NCBI GenBank assembly: GCA_013140705.1
Contig: JABFSH010000019.1
Coordinates: 25,723 to 89,722, forward strand
DNA from: Methylococcaceae bacterium
GTDB taxonomy: Bacteria; Pseudomonadota; Gammaproteobacteria; Methylococcales; Methylomonadaceae
Direction of reading: 5' to 3'
Length of the DNA: 64,000 nucleotides
The notes under the pieces are model-generated. The model made no database searches. It was not told where the DNA came from and worked only from the letters and a program-made list of their open reading frames with translations. The translations under genes were made by a program, and so were the position numbers. This document shows, in pieces, positions 10,193 to 19,340 of the stretch (its first letter is position 1; each line of letters starts with the position of its first letter).

Positions 10193-10870
10193 ATGTCCAC
10201 AGCCTTAAATAAACGCTGTTTGATTCATTTGCCCGTTGTTTTAATGTTCTCGGGTTCGCTTGTTCTTGCACACGTGTCAGATGCCCAAGTGAAGATAGGT
10301 GAATTTTCATCGGCAACTTCACTGGATCAATGGGAAAGCAAGACGTTCAAGGGGCAAACGCTTTATCAATTGGTAACACTGGATGGCACCTCGGTATTAC
10401 GGGCGGAAAGCCATCACAGCGCGTCGGGCTTGATCAAAAAACAGCGCATCGATCTACTGAAAACACCGATTTTAAACTGGCGTTGGCGTACCGAAAATCG
10501 CTTTATCAATAGTAACGAGCAAGTCAAATCCGGCGACGATTTTGCCGCCAGAGTTTACGTCGTCATTAGTGGAGGCTTCGCTTTCTGGCGTACCCGAGCG
10601 ATCAATTACGTCTGGGCTAGCGGTTCACCGACAGGTAAAATCTGGTCTAATCCCTTTGTCGGCGACCGCGCCATCATGATAGCCTTGCGTTCTTCATCCG
10701 ATCAAACCGGCACCTGGTACACGGAAAGACGCAACATTCTTGCCGACATCAGGCAATATATCGATCAAGACGTTGACCATATTGATGCTGTCGCGATCAT
10801 GACGGATACCGATAACACCCACAGTACGGCCAAGGCTTACTATGGCGATATCTACTTTACTGAAAACTAA
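10193..10870 (+). CDS. Exported DUF3047 protein
   Basis: This 225 aa protein has an N-terminal signal peptide (hydrophobic stretch to about residue 30, then VSDA). The remainder matches my recollection of DUF3047, a periplasmic family of unknown function. Visible family features are LNWRWR near residue 100, DDFAARVYVV, INYVWAS and TDTDNT with AYYGDI near the end. It lies four bases before arsS and on the same strand, so it is very likely cotranscribed with the arsenosugar genes. A role in export or binding of an organoarsenical is only a guess from position. No function should be transferred. Confidence 0.8.
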   Translation: MSTALNKRCLIHLPVVLMFSGSLVLAHVSDAQVKIGEFSSATSLDQWESKTFKGQTLYQLVTLDGTSVLRAESHHSASGLIKKQRIDLLKTPILNWRWRTENRFINSNEQVKSGDDFAARVYVVISGGFAFWRTRAINYVWASGSPTGKIWSNPFVGDRAIMIALRSSSDQTGTWYTERRNILADIRQYIDQDVDHIDAVAIMTDTDNTHSTAKAYYGDIYFTEN

Positions 10871-10874
10871 CGTT

Positions 10875-11879
10875 ATGCACGGTACCTTACCTTATCTGGA
10901 AGCCACTGATTTCCCAGCCATCACCCGAAATTCGCTGGAAATTTTACAGGTAAACCTGGGCTATTTATGTAACCTGAGCTGCACGCACTGCCACGTCAAC
11001 GCAGGGCCGAAGCGTACCGAACTCATGAATCTTGACACGGTCAATCTGGTATTAGACTTCATCAGTAAATCCGGCCTTCATACGCTCGATTTAACCGGCG
11101 GCGCGCCGGAAATGAATCCGCATTTCAACTATCTGGTGCAACAAGCCCGGGCCCTGGATGTCAATGTGATTGACCGCTGTAATCTGGTTATTCTGGAAGA
11201 ACCGGGCTTTGAAGATACTGCAGAATTTCTTGCCACCAACCAAGTTGAAATCACTGCCTCCCTGCCCTGTTATCTGGAAGACAATGTCGATAAACAACGC
11301 GGCAAAGGTACATTTTTGGCCAGTCTGGCAGCATTGAAAAATCTGAATCGCCTGGGCTATGGCCAACGAGGATCGCCGCTGCAATTGAATCTTGTCTTCA
11401 ATCCACAGGGAATTAACCTGCCGCCAGACCAACAGATACTGGAACAGGCTTATAAAACCTACCTGTCTGATCACTACGGCATCGTTTTTAATAAATTATT
11501 TACCCTAACTAATCTGCCCATACAACGTTTTGGCAGCATGCTGATCAGTAAGGGCTTGTTGAACGATTACATGCAATTATTGAAAGACAACTACCATCCG
11601 GAAAACCTGGAAGGCGTGATGTGCCGAAATACCATCAGCGTGGACTGGCAAGGTCATGTTTACGACTGCGATTTTAATCAGATGTTGCACTTACCCTTGG
11701 GTAAAAACCCTGACCAACAAACCCACATTCGCGACTTGATCGATCAATCGTTAAACGGCGCCGCCATTAATGTTCGCCAGCATTGTTACGGCTGTACGGC
11801 CGGACAGGGCAGCAGCTGCGGCGGAGCACTTAAATTACAATTTCATGTAGCAGATAACAATTACACAATAATTAATTAA
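10875..11879 (+). CDS. arsS: Arsenosugar biosynthesis radical SAM protein ArsS
   Basis: ArsS is a radical S-adenosylmethionine enzyme thought to attach the 5'-deoxyadenosyl group of SAM to dimethylated arsenic, giving the precursor of arsenosugars. The CxxxCxxC cluster motif is at C32, C36 and C39 (CNLSCTHC), followed by the GG-type motif LTGGAPE. The C-terminus has further cysteines (YDCDFNQ, HCYGCTAGQGSSCGG), as expected for the DUF3641 region of this family. The ATG at 10875 is chosen because the upstream in-frame ATG at 10842 lies inside the preceding gene. The length is 334 aa. The methyltransferase arsM follows after 19 bases, the standard pairing. Confidence 0.9.
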   Translation: MHGTLPYLEATDFPAITRNSLEILQVNLGYLCNLSCTHCHVNAGPKRTELMNLDTVNLVLDFISKSGLHTLDLTGGAPEMNPHFNYLVQQARALDVNVIDRCNLVILEEPGFEDTAEFLATNQVEITASLPCYLEDNVDKQRGKGTFLASLAALKNLNRLGYGQRGSPLQLNLVFNPQGINLPPDQQILEQAYKTYLSDHYGIVFNKLFTLTNLPIQRFGSMLISKGLLNDYMQLLKDNYHPENLEGVMCRNTISVDWQGHVYDCDFNQMLHLPLGKNPDQQTHIRDLIDQSLNGAAINVRQHCYGCTAGQGSSCGGALKLQFHVADNNYTIIN

Positions 11880-11898
11880 GAACATTACAGGTACCAAA

Positions 11899-13020
11899 AT
11901 GACCATCGAAACCGGAGTATTAGAACGTTATTCAGCTGGCGCAGCCGCCATACAGACTGACTTGTGTTGTCCTGTCGATTACGACCGCGAATTGCTCGCC
12001 ATTCTGCCCCAGGAAATTATTGAAAAGGATTACGGTTGCGGCGATCCTTCTCGCTATGTCAAAAAAGGCGATGTCGTCCTGGATTTAGGCTCGGGTTCCG
12101 GCAAAATATGCTACATGGCCGCTCAATTGGTAGGGGATCAAGGCAAAGTAATCGGTGTCGACATGAACGATGACATGCTGGCTTTGGCGCGCAAATATCA
12201 GTCTGAAATGGCCCAGAAACTGGGCTCAAACCGCGTTGCATTCGTCAAGGGACAAATTCAGGATTTGGCGCTGGACCTGTCGGCCATGAATGAACACCTC
12301 GCACAATACCCCATCCAAAAGGCTGAAGACATTATCTCGCTACGCGCCTGGCAGGAAAAACAACGCCTGGAGTCGCCATTAATCGGTGACAACTCCATTG
12401 ATCTCGTGGTATCAAATTGTGTTCTTAATCTGGTTCATGACAGCGACAAGGAACAGTTGATCCGGGAGATTTTCCGTGTCGTTAAGCCGGGTGGTCGCGT
12501 GGCGATCTCCGACATTATCTGCGACGAACGAGTACCCGAACATTTGAAGCAGAATCAGCATCTTTGGAGCGGCTGTATTTCCGGCGCCCTGCAGGAGCTC
12601 GACTTTTTGGACGCCTTTAGCAAAGCCGGTTTTATCGCTGTCAGCTATGACAAATGGGAAAGCCGGCCCTGGCAGGTTGTTGAAGGTCTGGAGTTTCGAT
12701 CCGTAACGATTACCGCTGTCAAGCCAGAGCATGAACCCTGTATAGACAAGGGTCATGCCGTGATTTACCGAGGCCCTTATTCTGAGGTCTATGACGACGA
12801 CGGCCATGTCTATCTCAGAGGTCAGCGCATGGCAGTTTGTGAACGCACCTTTAGATTGCTCACCGGAGAAACCTACGCCACTGATTTCATCGGCATTCTC
12901 CCTGCGCAGGAAATTGAAGGAAAACCGTGGGATTGCGCAACCGGAACCTTGCGCCCAGCCGCCGCAACCAAAGGCGGTCTGCATCAGAATACGTGCAGCC
13001 CGGGTGGCGGCTGCTGTTAA
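11899..13020 (+). CDS. arsM: Arsenite methyltransferase ArsM, arsenosugar type
   Basis: ArsM transfers methyl groups from SAM to As(III), giving mono- and dimethylated arsenic. The SAM-binding motif LDLGSGSGK is at residues 61-69 with the acidic D88 in VIGVDMN. The arsenic-binding cysteines of the family are visible: C47 in YGCGDP, C174 in SNCVLNL and C226 in SGCISGA, plus a CC pair at 23-24. The protein is 373 aa, with a C-terminal extension ending in CSPGGGCC, which could be an extra metal-binding tail. It directly follows arsS, so together they should convert arsenite towards arsenosugars. No ArsR binding site was recognised, and the arsC gene 2.2 kb away belongs to a separate unit. Confidence 0.9.
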   Translation: MTIETGVLERYSAGAAAIQTDLCCPVDYDRELLAILPQEIIEKDYGCGDPSRYVKKGDVVLDLGSGSGKICYMAAQLVGDQGKVIGVDMNDDMLALARKYQSEMAQKLGSNRVAFVKGQIQDLALDLSAMNEHLAQYPIQKAEDIISLRAWQEKQRLESPLIGDNSIDLVVSNCVLNLVHDSDKEQLIREIFRVVKPGGRVAISDIICDERVPEHLKQNQHLWSGCISGALQELDFLDAFSKAGFIAVSYDKWESRPWQVVEGLEFRSVTITAVKPEHEPCIDKGHAVIYRGPYSEVYDDDGHVYLRGQRMAVCERTFRLLTGETYATDFIGILPAQEIEGKPWDCATGTLRPAAATKGGLHQNTCSPGGGCC

Positions 13021-13223
13021 CTTCACGCTGGATTCAGGATTCCGTTAAAAATAACTCCCCGAAAACGCAAAATCTCCCGGCAAGCCGTTCCGTGCTGAGC
13101 AAAATAAGCCCCCCTTCGGAGGCATGGCGTTACCATGAAACAGTCGCTGTTCGACGTACTTTTTTGTGTTTTCATATCTTTGCAAGTCATTGATTTTAAA
13201 AATACAAAAAAGCTGTTTCTTGA

Positions 13224-13292
13224 GAGCTTGTCGAAGCATGAATGGCTTGCCGCTACGGAGTGCAATTTTTTCGTCCATCCTTCGACAAGCTC
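13224..13292. repeat. TTCGACAAGCTCAG-type inverted repeat
   Basis: GAGCTTGTCGAAG (13224-13236) and its exact complement CTTCGACAAGCTC (13280-13292) flank 43 bases. The outer arm continues as AGACGAACGG, matching the first bases of the window. Relatives lie at 3557-3635 and 33659-33731. Confidence 0.85.
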
Positions 13293-13355
13293 AGACGAAC
13301 GGAAAAATTTTCTTGGCACAGATCGGTAAGTTATTTTTTGCCATATCCTTAGCTC

Positions 13356-13378
13356 CCCGGCCTATTTGTGCGGCCGGG
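13356..13378. terminator. GC-rich hairpin
   Basis: CCCGGCC and GGCCGGG form a seven-pair stem around nine bases, followed by ATGCTTTTCTG. It could terminate read-through from arsM, but it lies 336 bases past that gene and the T run is weak. Confidence 0.4.
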
Positions 13379-13592
13379 ATGCTTTTCTGTTGCTGTTTAT
13401 TTTGTACTGCTTGTATTTACAGGGTTTGATTTGATGGGCTGAAAGACTGATCATCGTCAAAAGACTGCCGCGTCAAACGTTCCCGATCGATAAATAATGC
13501 ACTGAAATCAGTCTGGCCAGATTTTGGTCAATTTAACTCAATGTCAGAGACAATAAGCCATCGAAGAGTCTTTCGACAAATTAAAAACAGAG

Positions 13593-13615
13593 TTATCCAC
13601 AGACTTTGTGGATAA
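13593..13615. promoter_or_regulatory. Convergent pair of consensus DnaA boxes
   Basis: TTATCCACA (13593-13601) and its complement TGTGGATAA (13607-13615) are both perfect matches to the DnaA box and face each other across five bases. On the minus strand the same palindrome lies 46 bases downstream of the glycine-zipper gene and is followed by a short T run, so a terminator is the alternative reading. Confidence 0.6.
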
Positions 13616-13660
13616 AAATTTTATTATTGCAGGAATATCTTCGGAACAATGAGTTGGCTG

Positions 13661-14035
13661 CTAATAACCCATTCCAAATCCATTTCCAAAGAACGAACCG
13701 GCGGCAGCGCCAAGGCCAGCAGCAATTGGATCACCCGCACCTAACTCGTAGCCCAGAACGCCACCGATGATACCGCCGGCCAAACCCTGGTGCGAACGCT
13801 GGTCATAACCATAATATCGGGGTGGTGGGGAATAAACAACGGGCGGTTGTTGATAGTAATAGTTGTTGACCTGTGGTTGAGGATAATAGACTGGTGGCTG
13901 CTGAGGATAGTAGTTGTTGATTTGCTGTTGCGGATAATAGCCTTGATCATCCCAATCGTCATCGTCCGCCTGAGACAGGGATGAATAGAACGTAGCAGTC
14001 GCAATAAGTGGAATCAATATCAGCAATTTTTTCAT
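13661..14035 (-). CDS. Exported Tyr/Gln/Pro-rich protein with C-terminal glycine zipper
   Basis: The 124 aa product begins with a signal peptide (residues 1-23, ending SQA). A low-complexity central region follows, made of repeated YYPQQ, NNYY and QQPP units, preceded by an acidic DDDDWDD cluster. The last 45 residues are a glycine zipper (GLAGGIIGGVLGYELGAG then GLGAAAGSFFG), likely to insert in a membrane as a hairpin. It resembles the glycine-zipper 2TM proteins of the outer membrane. No enzymatic function is suggested. The gene is transcribed alone, with GGAGAACAAACG before the ATG. Confidence 0.75.
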   Translation of the reverse strand: MKKLLILIPLIATATFYSSLSQADDDDWDDQGYYPQQQINNYYPQQPPVYYPQPQVNNYYYQQPPVVYSPPPRYYGYDQRSHQGLAGGIIGGVLGYELGAGDPIAAGLGAAAGSFFGNGFGMGY

Positions 14036-14244
14036 CGTTTGTTCTCCATTAATAATTTAGTTCATTCAATTCTTAGGGAAAGATTATCCCGGTATATCGT
14101 GAATGGATACTTAACAAAAAAAAGCGTTTACCGTTTAAAAACGATGAGTACTGAAAAAAGTTCAGATCTTGAATAATTACAAAACTAAAAATCAATCTGT
14201 TGGAAACTGTACTGTACGTCTTCATCATTCTATGGGCTAGTGCA

Positions 14245-15099
14245 TTACCTCAGCCCATAGTCCAACACCAACCCGGCATAAACTGCCAAACCAAACCAGT
14301 TATTATTCAAAAAAGCCTGAAAGCAGCGGGCTTTTACGCGGTGAAAAATCAACATTTGTTGATAACAGAATAAACCTCCGGCAATAATCACGCCGCCATA
14401 ATAAAACCAGCCCAACTGCTGCATTCGCCCAACGATAACCAACAGGCACAGAATAATGATCTGCAATACCGCCATGATGTGACGGTCATAATCACCGAAC
14501 AATATCGCTGTCGATTTGACGCCAATTTTAATATCGTCGTCCTTGTCGACCATCGCGTACATGGTGTCATAAACCAATGCCCATAAGATAACAGCCAGAT
14601 ACATCAGCCAGGCAACCGGCGGGATTCGATCCGTCTGCGCGGCAAACGCCATCGGCACCGCCCAGCCAAAAGCGATACCCAGATAAGCCTGTGGTAACTG
14701 GGTATAGCGTTTCATAAACGGGTAGCTGGCTGCCAAGAATGCGCCGACAAAAGACAGCAAGATCGTATAAATGTTAAGCAACAACACAAGTCCGAATGCG
14801 CTAAGACTCAACACAATAAAAACAATCAGTGCTTCTTTGGGTGTCACTTTGCCGGCTGCAATCGGGCGTTGCTTTGTGCGCTCGACGTGCGGATCGAATT
14901 CCCGGTCGGCGTAATCATTGATCACACAACCGGCCGCTCGCATCAGTACAACACCCAGGCAAAACACTAGCAACACCAGTATATCGGGCTTGCCGTTTCC
15001 GGCCACCCAAAGCGCCCATAAAGCTGGCCATAACAGGATGAAAATGCCTATGGGTTTGTCAAATCGGCCTAAAAGCCAGTATTGTTTTATTCGATTCAT
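14245..15099 (-). CDS. ubiA: 4-hydroxybenzoate polyprenyltransferase UbiA
   Basis: UbiA is the inner-membrane enzyme that joins 4-hydroxybenzoate to a polyprenyl chain in ubiquinone synthesis. The 284 aa product has about eight or nine hydrophobic helices. Both Asp-rich prenyl-diphosphate motifs are present: [19 protein letters not shown], and [13 protein letters not shown] with [11 protein letters not shown] place the start at ATG 15099 because [18 protein letters not shown] fits the family N-terminus; the frame extends to 15159 without a good alternative. No chorismate lyase gene lies beside it. It is divergent from arsC, and an imperfect palindrome GTTATA/TATAAC at 15173-15191 lies between them. 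Confidence 0.95.
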   Translation of the reverse strand: MNRIKQYWLLGRFDKPIGIFILLWPALWALWVAGNGKPDILVLLVFCLGVVLMRAAGCVINDYADREFDPHVERTKQRPIAAGKVTPKEALIVFIVLSLSAFGLVLLLNIYTILLSFVGAFLAASYPFMKRYTQLPQAYLGIAFGWAVPMAFAAQTDRIPPVAWLMYLAVILWALVYDTMYAMVDKDDDIKIGVKSTAILFGDYDRHIMAVLQIIILCLLVIVGRMQQLGWFYYGGVIIAGGLFCYQQMLIFHRVKARCFQAFLNNNWFGLAVYAGLVLDYGLR

Positions 15100-15217
15100 C
15101 ACGAAGCCCTTATACGATTCAGAATTCTTCGTTATTGCCACTGGCTTTACCTTATACAAAGCGTGAGTTTTTGTTATAGTGCTATTATAACTTTTTCATT
15201 AACGGAGCGCGTGCACG

Positions 15218-15565
15218 ATGAGCGTATCGATCTACCACAATCCGCGTTGCGGAAAATCCCGGCAAACTCTGCAATTGCTGAAAGAGCAGGGTATCGAACC
15301 CGAAGTCATCGAATACCTAAAAACACCGCCAACACCTCAGGAACTGGATGATATTCTGATTAAACTGGACATGGAACCTCGACAACTCATGCGTAAGAAG
15401 GAAGCCGAATACCAGACTAATGCGCTGGACGACAAGGCACTCGACCGGCAAGCATTGATTAATGCCATGGTTGAATATCCCATTCTGATCGAACGGCCGA
15501 TTGTACTGGCCAATGGTAAAGCGGCTATCGGGCGACCACCTGAAAATGTCCTGACCATTTTATAA
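15218..15565 (+). CDS. arsC: ArsC-family arsenate reductase (glutaredoxin type)
   Basis: Enzymes of this thioredoxin-fold family reduce arsenate to arsenite with glutathione and glutaredoxin. The 115 aa product has the active site HNPRCGKSR with the catalytic cysteine at position 11, and IGRPPENV near the end. The family also includes YfgD-like proteins with no proven arsenate activity, and GKSR rather than GTSR leaves that possibility open. No arsenite pump or ArsR is adjacent. The wrbA-like gene follows after 21 bases, which suggests an operon running on to panE. The arsS-arsM pair is 2.2 kb upstream. Confidence 0.82.
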   Translation: MSVSIYHNPRCGKSRQTLQLLKEQGIEPEVIEYLKTPPTPQELDDILIKLDMEPRQLMRKKEAEYQTNALDDKALDRQALINAMVEYPILIERPIVLANGKAAIGRPPENVLTIL

Positions 15566-16177
<612 letters not shown>

Positions 16178-16187
16178 GCCAGATTGT

Positions 16188-16553
16188 ATGCGCATGAACT
16201 TTACCATTAAACCCGGCAACTATTATTACCTGGCATTGGTCGGCTTTTTCGGGTTGTTCACCTTATTAATGCTTTGGAATACGATTTTTTCACCATCATC
16301 GAGATTTCCCGTGGCATTGATTTTATTAATTACGATTTCGCCTTTGCTGCTACCCATGCGTGGTTTATTAAACCGAGATCGCCGAAGCTGCGCATGGACC
16401 TCCTATATCAGCCTGATATACTTTATACATGGCTGCGTCGAAACCTATGCCAATACTCATGAAAGGCTGTATGCTTCGACAGAAGTGCTATTCAGCCTGC
16501 TGCTTTTCTTCGGGACCACGCTATATCTCCGTTTTGAAACGAATGCCGGCTGA
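16188..16553 (+). CDS. DUF2069 inner-membrane protein
   Basis: This is a 121 aa protein with four hydrophobic segments (about residues 13-32, 40-56, 68-84 and 97-114), assigned to DUF2069 from its size, its topology and its position between wrbA and hda. Function is unknown. ATG 16188 and ATG 16194 are both possible starts. It is tightly packed between its neighbours, with a two-base gap to hda. Confidence 0.75.
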   Translation: MRMNFTIKPGNYYYLALVGFFGLFTLLMLWNTIFSPSSRFPVALILLITISPLLLPMRGLLNRDRRSCAWTSYISLIYFIHGCVETYANTHERLYASTEVLFSLLLFFGTTLYLRFETNAG

Positions 16554-16555
16554 CC

Positions 16556-17263
16556 ATGGCGCAGCAACTTCCGCTTCAGTTCGAATTCAGGGCCAATCAG
16601 ACGTTTGCTGATTTTTATTCCGGTAGCAATCAGGAAATCATTGATCACTTGCAGCATTGCGTTACCGGTAGCGGTGAAGCCTTTATCTTTGTTTGGGGTA
16701 TGCCCGGACAAGGTAAAAGCCATTTGCTGCAGGCCTGTTGTCATCATGCACAAAAACAAGAACTGAGATCGTTTTATTTTGATCTGGCCAGTCCATCATT
16801 ACCAGATCCTTCCCTGTTAAGCGGCCTTGATGAATGTGAGGTCGTTTGTTTGGACAACATTGAACTCATCTCTGGAAATGCGGCCTGGGAATTGGCGTTT
16901 TTCAATTTTTTCAATCAGCATCGAGATCAAGGCCATAAACTCATCGTTTCGGCATCCTGCTCGCCCGGTTCGCTCGCCATTCAACTGCCTGACCTCAAAA
17001 CACGCCTCAATTGGGGCCTGGCTTTAAAGCTGAAAATGTTATCTGATGATGACCGAATTGCCGCGTTAATCTTCAAAGCCGACCAGCTGGGTTTTGAAAT
17101 AGCACCGCAAACCGGACGTTTTCTTCTGAGTCATTACCATCGCAATCCGCAATCGCTATGGACTTTACTTGAAAAACTGAATCTTGCTTCACTAGCAGCG
17201 AAGCGCAAGTTAACCGTGCCATTTTTAAAGACCATTCTGGAGCAAGACACGCATGACGCCTAA
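16556..17263 (+). CDS. hda: DnaA regulatory inactivator Hda
   Basis: Hda is a DnaA-related AAA+ protein that, together with the DNA-loaded sliding clamp, stimulates hydrolysis of DnaA-bound ATP and prevents re-initiation of replication. The 235 aa product starts with QQLPLQFEF, which contains the Hda-type clamp-binding motif (QLPLQF). The P-loop GMPGQGKSH is at residues 48-56, followed by the Walker B region CLDNIEL. It lacks DnaA's DNA-binding domain IV, as expected. The 3' end overlaps panE by 11 bases. A pair of consensus DnaA boxes lies 2.9 kb upstream; no link is established. Confidence 0.93.
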   Translation: MAQQLPLQFEFRANQTFADFYSGSNQEIIDHLQHCVTGSGEAFIFVWGMPGQGKSHLLQACCHHAQKQELRSFYFDLASPSLPDPSLLSGLDECEVVCLDNIELISGNAAWELAFFNFFNQHRDQGHKLIVSASCSPGSLAIQLPDLKTRLNWGLALKLKMLSDDDRIAALIFKADQLGFEIAPQTGRFLLSHYHRNPQSLWTLLEKLNLASLAAKRKLTVPFLKTILEQDTHDA

Positions 17264-18200
17264 GGTTCTGGTTATTGGCGCCGGCGCGATTGGCGGATTT
17301 TATGGCTCATTACTCGCCAAAGCAAAGGCTGAAGTAGCGGTAGTCTGCCGTTCCGATTATGCACAGGTAAAAAAGCATGGCATAAATATTTCTAGCGAAA
17401 CCCTTGGAAACTGGCACTTTAGGCCATCACGCGTCTTGCAACACGCTTCTGAATATGAAGGCGTTGCCGACTTCGTCCTTCTCTGTACAAAAGTGATTCC
17501 TGAACTGGATCGGGTAACGCTTATCCGCCCGGCGGTCAAGCCTCAAACATCAATTGTCTTTATCCAGAATGGTGTAGGCATTGAAAATGAACTGCTGGAT
17601 GCGTTTCCTAACAATGACATTATCAGTGGCTTGGCGTTTATCGGCTGCAATCGTATCGGACCCGGAGAAATTAAGCATTTGGCTTATGGTCGACTGTCCC
17701 TGGGTACTATTTCCAGCCATCCCGGCACTAAAACCGCAGCTTTGTGTGAACTCTTCAACAAGTCCGGTATTGAATGTAGCGCCAGTGACGACATCATCCG
17801 GGATCGCTGGAGGAAATGTGTCTGGAATGCCGCGTTCAATCCGTTGTCGGTGTTATCTGGTGGGCTGCTCACTCTGGATATTCTGCACTCACAGGAGCCA
17901 TTGGTGCGCAACATTATGCAGGAAATCAGCATAATCGCCGCCGCCATTGGCCATACCCTGCCAACTGACAGTATTGATATGAGCATAAGCAGCACCTACG
18001 GCATGCCATCGTATAAAACCAGTATGCTGCTGGATTTTGAAAACGGTCACCCGATGGAAACGGAAGCTATTTTGGGTAATGCATTACGAGCGGCTAATGG
18101 GGCGGGTATCGCTAGCCCGCACATTGAAACCGTGTATGCACTGATGAAACTGAGAGATATTAAATCGGGTACTGCACTTGCAAACAGCAAGCATGAATAA
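17253..18200 (+). CDS. panE: 2-dehydropantoate 2-reductase
   Basis: PanE reduces ketopantoate to pantoate with NADPH, a step towards pantothenate and coenzyme A. The 315 aa product has the dinucleotide motif GAGAIGG at residues 9-15, and the catalytic-lysine region WRKCVWNAAFNPLS near residue 190, with a glutamate in the C-terminal substrate site. The family runs about 300-310 aa. Paralogues act on other 2-keto acids, so the substrate is slightly uncertain. The start overlaps hda by 11 bases, which implies coupling. It is the last gene of the arsC-panE run. Confidence 0.88.
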   Translation: MTPKVLVIGAGAIGGFYGSLLAKAKAEVAVVCRSDYAQVKKHGINISSETLGNWHFRPSRVLQHASEYEGVADFVLLCTKVIPELDRVTLIRPAVKPQTSIVFIQNGVGIENELLDAFPNNDIISGLAFIGCNRIGPGEIKHLAYGRLSLGTISSHPGTKTAALCELFNKSGIECSASDDIIRDRWRKCVWNAAFNPLSVLSGGLLTLDILHSQEPLVRNIMQEISIIAAAIGHTLPTDSIDMSISSTYGMPSYKTSMLLDFENGHPMETEAILGNALRAANGAGIASPHIETVYALMKLRDIKSGTALANSKHE

Positions 18201-18304
18201 ATACCGATGAACTTGTTACTTTTTATTTGTCCATAATTATCTGACCCTCCGGACCTTTCAGTGTTGACTGAGAAATCAAAGCCCGAAGGTTCTTCAGTGA
18301 TCCT

Positions 18305-18703
18305 TTAGCTATTTAAAGCGCCAGCATAAGCCATATCAAAGGTTGGAATATGTTTATCCAGCCAGCCTTTAACCATTTGTCCAACTTCTTCAGTAACTTC
18401 CGCTTCACCTGCATGGAACTTAGTTTGCAATCCCGCACAAACGCCGACTAAAGCATCATGCTCTGCCTTGTGTTCAGCAAATCCGGAAAAATCTTTGGCC
18501 TGCATTTCTTTTTCTTCATGCGCAAAATGTCCGACAACATAGGCGATCAAATCATCCAGTTGCTCACCGATTGCAGAACGAGCAGCGCCCCCTGTTGCCA
18601 AATCATATAATTTGTTAAGTTTGCCAAACAGAATCTGGTGCTCATCATCTGCGAAGCCTACATTTGTACCATATTGACTAGCTGTCCACGTAATTAAAGC
18701 CAT
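18305..18703 (-). CDS. Bacteriohemerythrin
   Basis: This is a single-domain, non-haem di-iron oxygen-binding protein of 132 aa, cytosolic and without a signal peptide. All seven iron ligands are visible: H22, H59, E63, H78, H82, H118 and D123. Their spacing is nearly that reported for the Methylococcus capsulatus protein, which is proposed to deliver oxygen to the particulate methane monooxygenase. This is one reason to suspect a methanotroph. It is monocistronic, and AAAGGGG lies seven bases before the ATG. Oxygen delivery or sensing is inferred from relatives, not from context. Confidence 0.93.
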   Translation of the reverse strand: MALITWTASQYGTNVGFADDEHQILFGKLNKLYDLATGGAARSAIGEQLDDLIAYVVGHFAHEEKEMQAKDFSGFAEHKAEHDALVGVCAGLQTKFHAGEAEVTEEVGQMVKGWLDKHIPTFDMAYAGALNS

Positions 18704-19016
18704 ACTTGTACCCCTTTATAGTTTTATTTAGATTAACCGCACTAATTAGCCGTGCAGGGAAAAAAGTTTTTCTGCCTAACCAGTCTGCAATAAAACCTGC
18801 TCCCCATTCGACTTGCCGATAACAAAAGACTCTCGTAAGTTAGAGAACTTATTCATCCTGTTACCAGAAGTGCCGGCTTATTCTATGCGCTCATGGCAAA
18901 GCCGATTTGACATAAGTCAAAGAATGTTTACTTGAAATGCTTTTGTAGAAGGATGAGCGGACTATAAGGTTGTCACTATCCACTGACCGCCAATGGATAC
19001 GCAGCGTAAGCGTCGA
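18704..19016. other. 313-bp gene-free interval upstream of hemerythrin
   Basis: This holds the leader and promoter region of the hemerythrin gene (minus strand) and the end of the rhodanese transcript. A hairpin TATCCA/TGGATA at 18977-18999 follows the rhodanese gene on the minus strand. I recognise no further site. Confidence 0.5.
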
Positions 19017-19340
19017 TTAATAGCGGCGAACAGATGCATCGCAATAGCTGGACCAGGCGTCAATTCCACCGTTTAGATTGTAGACATGAGTAAAACCGGA
19101 ATGCATCAGAAACTGAGCGGCTTGTTGACTACGCATGCCATGATGGCAAATCACCATGATCTCTTGTTGCGGGTCCAACTCCGCTAGACGTTGAGGTATT
19201 TGATTCAGCGGAATTAGTAGACTGCCTTCTATTCGGGCATATTCATATTCATAGGGTTCTCTGACATCCAGTAATACCAACGGATCATTTTTCTCGATTC
19301 GTTGCTTTAATTCTATGGCTGATACTTGTTTTACCGACAT
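19017..19340 (-). CDS. Single-domain rhodanese-like protein
   Basis: This 107 aa cytosolic protein is a single rhodanese domain, predicted to carry sulfur as a persulfide. The catalytic cysteine is C65 in the loop CHHGMRS, and the upstream LLDVREPYEYEYARI is the usual structural motif. It resembles GlpE-type or ThiF-C-terminal-type rhodaneses. The start overlaps the end of the aminotransferase gene by ten bases, so the two are cotranscribed and probably coupled. The sulfur donor and acceptor are unknown. Confidence 0.88.
   Translation of the reverse strand: MSVKQVSAIELKQRIEKNDPLVLLDVREPYEYEYARIEGSLLIPLNQIPQRLAELDPQQEIMVICHHGMRSQQAAQFLMHSGFTHVYNLNGGIDAWSSYCDASVRRY

Larger units (their letters stand above)
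13021..13660. other. 640-bp gene-free interval: repeats, hairpin and DnaA boxes
   Basis: No gene is supported here, although several short frames cross it. The interval holds a TTCGACAAGCTCAG-type inverted repeat (13224-13292), a GC-rich hairpin (13356-13378) and a pair of consensus DnaA boxes (13593-13615). The stretch 13066-13137, with ACGCAAA and GTTACCATG, faintly recalls a GEMM riboswitch but fails on its core. Confidence 0.6.

Noticed and set aside
10842..10874. Upstream ATG start for arsS
   Set aside because: It lies inside the end of the DUF3047 gene and adds residues foreign to the family. ATG 10875 fits the family N-terminus.
13066..13137. Possible GEMM (cyclic di-GMP) riboswitch
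   Set aside because: ACGCAAA and GTTACCATG are present at a suggestive distance, but the conserved GGCAAACC/GAAA stem is missing and no credible gene follows. A covariance-model search would decide.
13023..13429. Several overlapping 60-98-codon frames on both strands
   Set aside because: They cross the TTCGACAAGCTCAG repeat and conflict with one another. None shows a domain, signal peptide with plausible body, or good start site.
15218..15565. Treating arsC and arsS-arsM as one arsenic resistance operon
   Set aside because: They are separated by 2.2 kb, a gene-free region, and two minus-strand genes, and arsC sits in the common arsC-wrbA-DUF2069-hda order.
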